From Streptomyces broussonetiae (lineage in GTDB: Bacteria > Actinomycetota > Actinomycetes > Streptomycetales > Streptomycetaceae), in contig NZ_CP047020.1 of NCBI RefSeq assembly GCF_009796285.1, forward strand, positions 5,952,001 through 6,016,000: a stretch of 64,000 bases of DNA, given 5' to 3'. Numbering within the stretch: the first letter of the stretch is position 1; each line of letters starts with the position of its first letter. Both the position numbers and the translations under genes were made by a program. A model generated the notes under the pieces. That model had not been told where the DNA came from, ran no database searches, and saw nothing but the letters and a program-made list of their open reading frames with translations. Shown here piece after piece: positions 58,651 to 64,000 of the stretch.

Positions 58651-61600
58651 ATGTCAGCAGTGCCTGCTGAAGCCATTGATCTCACTGCGGCGCAGCGCGG
58701 CATGTGGTTCGCTCAGCGGTTGGACCCGGACAACGCCATCTACAACATCGCCGAATACGTCGACATCCGCGGCCCGCTCGACCGGGTCGCGTTCGTCGAG
58801 GCGCTGCGCCAGGTCCTGATCGAGGCCGAGGCGCTGCGGACCACGTTCGAGGAGCACGACGGCGAGCCGGTGCAGAGCGTGCACCCGGACCCGCCCGCCC
58901 AGGTCCGCACGGTCGACGTGAGCGCCGAACCGGACCCGGAGGCGGCCGCCCTCGACTGGATGCTGGCCGATGCCCGCACCGCGGTGGACCCCGCCCGGGA
59001 TCCGCTGTACCTGTTCGCCCTCATCGACCTCGGCGGCAAGCGGCTCCAGTGGTACTACCGCGCCCACCATCTCGTCCTCGACGGATTCAGCGGCGGCCTG
59101 ATCGCCACCCGCGTCGCCGAGGTCTACCGGGAACTGACCGGCGGCCAGGACCCCGCCCCCCAGCAGGCGTTGGGCAGTCTCACCGAACTCGTCGCGGCCG
59201 AGACGGCCTACCGTGCGTCGGACCGCTTCGCGGCCGACCGGGAGTACTGGCTCGACCGCTTCGGGGACCGCCCGGAGCCCGCCAGTCTCTCGGGCGGCCA
59301 GCCGACGATGCCCTCCTCGTTCCACCGGCGCACCGGCCACCTCCCGGACCAGGTCACCGACGGGCTGCACCGCCTCGCCAGGGAGACGAACGCGAGTTGG
59401 CCGGTCGTCACCGCCGCCGCCATCGCGCTGTACATGGCGAAGATGACCAACACCACGGACGTCGTCCTCGGCCTGCCGGTCGCCGCCCGCCGCTCCGGAA
59501 CCGCCCGCCGCATCCCGGGCATGGTCTCCAACGTCCTGCCGCTGCGCGTCCCGGTACCGGCCACGGGCACGGTGGCCGAGCTGGTCGAGGCGGCCGCCGA
59601 GGCGATGCACGGCGCGGTGCGTCACCAGCACTACCGCTACGAGGACCTGCGCCGTGACCTGAAGCTTCTCGGCGACGACCGCCGGCTCGTCGGTCCGCAG
59701 GTCAACTTCCTGATGTTCGACACCGACTTCTCCCTCCCCGGCTGCGAGACGGTCTCGCACAGCCTCACCGTCGGCCCCAACGACGACATGACGTTCGTGG
59801 TCGACGGCCGACCGGGCCGCCACGGCCTCGCGATCGACCTGCACGCCAACGGCGACGTCTACGAGCCCGGGGACGTGGACCGGCACGGCGCCCGGTTCGA
59901 GCACCTCCTGGCCGAGCTGGCACGCTCGGCGCCGGAGCGCTCCCTCGGCCGCATCGAGGTGGCGACACCCGCGGAACGCGACAGCCTCGTCCACGGCCTG
60001 AACGACACCGGCCGCGATCTCGCTACCCTGACCGCCCTCCTCGAGGCCCAGACGACCCGCACCCCCGAGGCCGAAGCCCTCGCCTTCGACGACGAGACGC
60101 TGACCTACCGGGAGCTGCACACCCGCGCCAACCGCCTCGCGCACCGGCTCATCGACCTGGGCATCGGCCCGGAGGACCGCGTCGCCGTCGCGCTGAACCG
60201 CTCGGTGGACCTGGTCGTGGCGCTGCTCGCCACGCTCAAGTCCGGCGCAGCCTACGTGCCCGTCGACCCCGGCCACCCCCGGGACCGGATCGAGTACGTC
60301 CTCGACGACGCGCAGCCGGTGGCGGTCCTCACCACCACGGGCACCGCCGCGCACCTGCCCGCGACCGACTGCCCGCGGCTGTGCCTCGACGACCCCGGCA
60401 CCCGCACGGACCTCGACCGGTACCCCGGCACGGACCCCACCGACCGGGACCGCACCACCGCGCTCCGTTCGAGCCACCCGGCGTACCTCATCTACACCTC
60501 CGGCTCCACCGGCCGCCCCAAGGGCGTCGTCGTCCCGCACGCCGGAATCTTCAACCGGATCCAGTGGATGCAGGGGCAGTACCGCCTCGGCGGCGAGGAC
60601 CGCATCCTGCAGAAGACCCCCTCGGGCTTCGACGTGTCCGTCTGGGAGTTCTTCTGGCCGCTGGTCGAGGGGGCCACCCTGGTGGTGGCACGGCCCGACG
60701 GGCACAAGGACCCCGGGTACCTCGCGGAGATCATCCGGGAACAGCGGATCTCCACCCTGCACTTCGTCCCCTCCATGCTCCAGGCGTTCCTGGCCCGCGC
60801 CCCGTTCGTCGAGCCCTTCCCCGCCCTGCGCCGGGTCGTCTGCAGCGGCGAGGCGCTGCCCCGCGAGACCCAGCGCCAGTTCTTCGCCGCACTCCCGGAG
60901 GTGGAGCTGCACAACCTGTACGGCCCGACCGAGGCGTCCGTCGACGTCACCGCCTGGAGTTGCGCGCCGGACGACGAGGGCGACAGCGTGCCGATCGGCG
61001 CGCCCGTGTGGAACACCCGCGCCTACGTCCTCGACGCGGCGCTGCGCCCCGTGCCGGCGGGTGTACCGGGCGAGCTGTACCTCTCCGGAGTCCAACTGGC
61101 CCGCGGATATCTCCACCGCAGCGCGCTGACGGGCGAGCGGTTCGTCGCCGATCCCTTCCGCGACGGCGAACGGATGTACCGGACCGGCGACCTGGCCCGG
61201 TGGCGGGACGACGGCAACCTGATCTTCCTGGGGCGCTCCGACGACCAGGTCAAGATCCGTGGTTTCCGCGTTGAACTCGGCGAGATCGAGGCGGCCCTCT
61301 CCGACCTCGACGAGGTGACGCAGGCGGCGGTGATCCTGCGACCGGACGGCCCGGGCGGCAGCCAGCTCGTCGGCTACGTGACCCTGCGACCCGGCACCGA
61401 GGCACACCCCGCCGGCCTGCGCCGCGCGCTGGTGGACCGGCTGCCGGAGTACATGATCCCGGCCGCCGTGGTGGTCATGACCGACCTGCCGACCACCGCC
61501 AACGGCAAGCTGGACCGCCGTGCCCTGCCCGCACCGGACTACGCCGGCCTCACCGCGAAGGCCGCCGCCCGCAACGAGGCCGAGGAGATCCTGTGCCGGG

Positions 61601-63312
61601 CCTTCGCCGAGGTGCTCGGCCTGGAGACCGTCGGCGTCACCGACAACTTCTTCGACCTCGGCGGCGACAGCATCGTCGCGATGCGCCTCGTCTCCCGGGC
61701 CCGCGCCCACGGCCTGCTCCTCACCGCCGAGGACGTCTTCGCGTGCAAGACCGTCGAGGCGCTCGCGCCGTGTGCCACGGCCATCGGGACGGGCGGCGAC
61801 GACGAGGCGGCTCCGGTGGGGGACGTCCCCGCCACTCCGATCATGGAATGGCTGCGCGACCGTGGTGAACTCATCGACCGCTTCGGCCAGTTCGCCCTCG
61901 TGCAGACCCCGGCCGGAGTCCGTGCAGACCATCTAGGCACCGCGCTGCGCGCCCTGCGCACCCACCACGACGTCCTGCGGGCCCGACTGGACCGCTCCCC
62001 GTCATGGCGACTCCACGTCCCCGACGCCGCCGATGCCGCTGATCCCGCCGAAGTCGTCGACGTCGTCCAGGTCGCGGACCTCGACGAGGAAGCCCTGGCC
62101 GCCACCATCGCCACCCACAGGGAAGCCGCGGCGGGCCGCCTGAGGCCGGACGACGGCGTGATGGTCCAGGCGGTCTGGTTCGACGCCGGAAGCGCACGCC
62201 CCGGCAGGTTGCTGCTCGTCCTGCACCACCTGGTGGTCGACGGCGTCTCCTGGCGTCTCCTGCTCGACGACCTCGAGAGCGCCTACCGCGCCGTGGCGGC
62301 CGGCCGCACCCCCGACCTCGGCGCGCGCGGCACCTCCTTCCGCGGCTGGGCCCTTGGGCTCGCGGACGAGGCCCGCTCCCCCCGGCGGGTCGCCGAACTC
62401 GCGGCCTGGACCGCCCAGCTCGCCCGCCCCGCGCCGCTGCTGCCGGCCGGTGACCGGCTCGATCCGGGCCGGGACACCGTGGCCCAACTCGTCTCCCTCG
62501 ACACCGCACTCGAGCCGCACCTGACCGAACCGCTCCTGACCACGGTGCCGTCCAGGATCAACGGAGCCGTCACCGACGTCCTGCTGACCGCACTGATGAT
62601 GGCGGTCCCGCAGTGGCGCGGCGCGGGCGAGCCCGGGGACGGACGGCTCACCGTCGCCCTGGAAGGCCACGGCCGCGTACCGATCAGCGAGACGCACGAC
62701 CTGTCCCGGACCGTGGGCTGGTTCACCTCGCTTTACCCGGTCACGCTCGGCCTCGACCCGGCCGTCGCGCGGGCCGCGAACCACGGGGGCGCCGCCGCGG
62801 ACGACGCTCTCAAGCAGATCAAGGAGCAGCTCCGCACCGTCCCCGGCGACGGCATCGGATACGGACTGCTGCGTCACCACAACCCGGACACCGCCGCCGA
62901 ACTGGCGGAACGTCCCGGACCCGACGTGGGCTTCAACTACCTCGGCCGCTTCGACGCCGCCGCCACCGACCCGCACAGCTGGGGCCTCGCGCCCGGCGAG
63001 GCCCTCGGCGAGATCACCGAACCCGCCATGCCCGCCGCGTACCAGCTGGACATCAACGTCATGGTGCGGGACGGAGCGGACGGCCGCCGCCTGATCACGC
63101 GATGGACCTGGCCCAAGGCCCTCATCACCGAGGAAGCGGCCACCCGCCTCACCGACCTCTGGAAGCGCTGCCTGGAAGCGCTCATCACCAGCGCGGAGCA
63201 GTCGGACAAGGCCGTTCAGACTCCGTCGGACCTCACCTTGAACACCCTCAGCCAGAACGAACTCGACGCACTTGAAGACGAGTTGGCCCGAGAATGGGAG
63301 ATTGCCCAGTGA
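58651..63312 (+). CDS. NRPS module C-A-T-E, predicted D-serine
   Basis: A 1553-residue single-module synthetase. Condensation domain about 5-430 with HHLVLDG (about 140); as the first C domain after a PKS it is probably a starter type taking the acyl-ACP chain. Adenylation domain about 460-960: LTYRELHTRANRLA, YTSGSTGRPKG, LYGPTEASVDV, YRTGDLARW and NGKLDRRALP. The ten pocket residues I read by alignment to GrsA are D-V-W-H-V-S-L-V-D-K, close to known serine codes. Carrier domain with FDLGGDSIVAM (about 1006). Epimerisation domain about 1070-1500 with HHLVVDGVSWR. The last 25 residues (LSQNELDALEDELAREWE) form a donor docking tail. MbtH partner encoded at 36.8 kb. Confidence 0.93.
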   Translation: MSAVPAEAIDLTAAQRGMWFAQRLDPDNAIYNIAEYVDIRGPLDRVAFVEALRQVLIEAEALRTTFEEHDGEPVQSVHPDPPAQVRTVDVSAEPDPEAAALDWMLADARTAVDPARDPLYLFALIDLGGKRLQWYYRAHHLVLDGFSGGLIATRVAEVYRELTGGQDPAPQQALGSLTELVAAETAYRASDRFAADREYWLDRFGDRPEPASLSGGQPTMPSSFHRRTGHLPDQVTDGLHRLARETNASWPVVTAAAIALYMAKMTNTTDVVLGLPVAARRSGTARRIPGMVSNVLPLRVPVPATGTVAELVEAAAEAMHGAVRHQHYRYEDLRRDLKLLGDDRRLVGPQVNFLMFDTDFSLPGCETVSHSLTVGPNDDMTFVVDGRPGRHGLAIDLHANGDVYEPGDVDRHGARFEHLLAELARSAPERSLGRIEVATPAERDSLVHGLNDTGRDLATLTALLEAQTTRTPEAEALAFDDETLTYRELHTRANRLAHRLIDLGIGPEDRVAVALNRSVDLVVALLATLKSGAAYVPVDPGHPRDRIEYVLDDAQPVAVLTTTGTAAHLPATDCPRLCLDDPGTRTDLDRYPGTDPTDRDRTTALRSSHPAYLIYTSGSTGRPKGVVVPHAGIFNRIQWMQGQYRLGGEDRILQKTPSGFDVSVWEFFWPLVEGATLVVARPDGHKDPGYLAEIIREQRISTLHFVPSMLQAFLARAPFVEPFPALRRVVCSGEALPRETQRQFFAALPEVELHNLYGPTEASVDVTAWSCAPDDEGDSVPIGAPVWNTRAYVLDAALRPVPAGVPGELYLSGVQLARGYLHRSALTGERFVADPFRDGERMYRTGDLARWRDDGNLIFLGRSDDQVKIRGFRVELGEIEAALSDLDEVTQAAVILRPDGPGGSQLVGYVTLRPGTEAHPAGLRRALVDRLPEYMIPAAVVVMTDLPTTANGKLDRRALPAPDYAGLTAKAAARNEAEEILCRAFAEVLGLETVGVTDNFFDLGGDSIVAMRLVSRARAHGLLLTAEDVFACKTVEALAPCATAIGTGGDDEAAPVGDVPATPIMEWLRDRGELIDRFGQFALVQTPAGVRADHLGTALRALRTHHDVLRARLDRSPSWRLHVPDAADAADPAEVVDVVQVADLDEEALAATIATHREAAAGRLRPDDGVMVQAVWFDAGSARPGRLLLVLHHLVVDGVSWRLLLDDLESAYRAVAAGRTPDLGARGTSFRGWALGLADEARSPRRVAELAAWTAQLARPAPLLPAGDRLDPGRDTVAQLVSLDTALEPHLTEPLLTTVPSRINGAVTDVLLTALMMAVPQWRGAGEPGDGRLTVALEGHGRVPISETHDLSRTVGWFTSLYPVTLGLDPAVARAANHGGAAADDALKQIKEQLRTVPGDGIGYGLLRHHNPDTAAELAERPGPDVGFNYLGRFDAAATDPHSWGLAPGEALGEITEPAMPAAYQLDINVMVRDGADGRRLITRWTWPKALITEEAATRLTDLWKRCLEALITSAEQSDKAVQTPSDLTLNTLSQNELDALEDELAREWEIAQ

Positions 63313-64000
63313 AGCAGTCGCGCATCGAAGACGTCCTTCCGCTCTCGCCCCTGCAGGCCGGCCTGCTCTTCCACGCGCAGTACGACGAGACCGCTCCCGA
63401 CGTCTACACCGTGCAGTTCGCCCTCTCGCTGAGCGGCCCGCTCGACGTTCCCGCCCTGCGCGGGGCCGCGGCCCGGCTGCTGGAGCGCCACCCCAGCCTG
63501 CGAGCCGGCTTCCGAGCCCGCCGTGACGGCGAGCCCGTCCAGGTGGTGCACCGCACCGTCCCGCTGACCTTTGCCGAGCACGACCTGCGTGCCCTGGACC
63601 CGGCGGACCGCCCCCGGGAGCAGGAGCGCCTGGTCGCCGAGGACCGCGCCTGCCGCTTCGACCCGGCCGTCCCGCCGCTCCTGCGGTTCACCCTGATCCG
63701 CCTGACCGACGACAGCCACGTCCTGCTGCTCACCAACCACCACATCCTCCTCGACGGGTGGTCGATGCCCCTGCTCATCGAGGACCTCCTGCGTCTGTAC
63801 GCCGACCCCGACGGCCGCGACCTGCCGGTCCCCGTCCCGCACCGCGGCTACCTGGCCTGGCTGATGCGCGAGGACGCGGCGGCGCACAAGGCGGCCTGGG
63901 GCGAACTCCTCGACGGCGTGACGGAGGCGACCCTGCTGGCGCCCGACGTCCCCGCGGACGCCGACAAGACCCCGCGCAACCACGTCGCCCAGCTCCCGGC
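63309..64000 (+). CDS. NRPS, N-terminal condensation domain (partial, runs off the window)
   Basis: GTG at 63309 overlaps the previous stop by 4 bp. The first residues RIEDVLPLSPLQAGLLFHA form an acceptor docking tail and the start of a condensation domain, with the active-site HHILLDG at about residue 145. Following an epimerisation domain, this should be a D-donor/L-acceptor type C domain. Only about 230 residues are visible; later domains and the residue it adds are outside the window. Confidence 0.92.
   Translation, partial: MKQSRIEDVLPLSPLQAGLLFHAQYDETAPDVYTVQFALSLSGPLDVPALRGAAARLLERHPSLRAGFRARRDGEPVQVVHRTVPLTFAEHDLRALDPADRPREQERLVAEDRACRFDPAVPPLLRFTLIRLTDDSHVLLLTNHHILLDGWSMPLLIEDLLRLYADPDGRDLPVPVPHRGYLAWLMREDAAAHKAAWGELLDGVTEATLLAPDVPADADKTPRNHVAQLP

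Noticed and set aside
58654..61932. A 1092-codon open frame on the minus strand opposite the first NRPS gene
   Set aside because: It mirrors the NRPS in the complementary frame, is Gly/Val/Arg-rich with no recognisable domain, and results from the high GC content.

Overview
The window is high-GC (about 70%) actinobacterial DNA, almost certainly a Streptomyces chromosome. The signs are very strong GC bias at codon third positions, frequent GTG/TTG starts, a WhiB-like gene, an AfsR/SARP-type DNA-binding domain, polyphosphate glucokinase and a large natural-product cluster. From memory, the order of the housekeeping genes in the first 24 kb matches the S. coelicolor stretch SCO5039-SCO5061 (PBP, phosphatase, DUF402, fumC, fumB, DUF1707, wblI, glpX, DUF4245, nitroreductase, xseBA, permease, ispH, ppgK, DUF6542, ychF). 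That match is recollection, not a search.

Region 1 (1-23.6 kb) is this conserved core. It holds the tail of a class A penicillin-binding protein, a GAF/SpoIIE phosphatase, a DUF402 protein, class II and class I fumarases, GlpX, both exonuclease VII subunits, an APC permease, IspH, PpgK and YchF. Between the two fumarases sits an accessory block (5.3-10.9 kb) that looks like an antiviral signalling locus. It has two ThsA-like macro-domain proteins (one fused to a SARP/BTAD regulator, one with two membrane helices), a TIR-like effector of the Cap12/PycTIR type, a membrane protein and a single-pass membrane protein. The TIR N-terminus and the C-terminus of its translationally coupled membrane partner carry the same roughly 20-residue Asn/Gly-rich motif, which suggests amyloid-type templated signalling.

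Region 2 (23.6-28.4 kb) is a small island at the 3' end of ychF. The last 20 bp of ychF before its stop are repeated perfectly 4.7 kb downstream. Between the copies lie short direct repeats, a PIN-type toxin-antitoxin pair, a large Helicase_C_3 protein and an N-terminally truncated DUF3800 gene. No integrase is visible.

Region 3 (28.6 kb to the right edge) is a large biosynthetic cluster that runs off the window. Its left arm has three paralogous LuxR-type regulators, an MMPL/RND exporter, a polyprenyl synthase, a 2,3-diaminopropionate pathway (sbnB, sbnA) and an MbtH protein. Next comes a compact p-terphenyl-like set (A-T-TE enzyme, extended SDR, SnoaL-like protein) and a DrrAB-type ABC exporter. 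The core (48-58.4 kb) is a highly reducing type II PKS: ACP, KS, CLF, two further KS-like proteins, a ketoreductase, dehydratases in both split and fused form, a hydrolase-hotdog fusion and a DsbA-like isomerase. This is the gene set expected for a polyene or cinnamoyl acyl chain. The NRPS follows directly. Module 1 is C-A-T-E with a serine-type binding-pocket code and a donor docking tail; the next protein begins with a matching acceptor tail and a C domain.

Overall the cluster predicts an N-acylated (cinnamoyl- or polyenoyl-type) peptide beginning with D-Ser and probably containing 2,3-diaminopropionate further on, with a terphenyl pathway embedded in the same locus. Points I find most worth pursuing are the Thoeris/amyloid-like locus, the ychF-targeted island, the split and fused dehydratase pairs, and two tandem small proteins sharing an EDPLAxVPxE motif.
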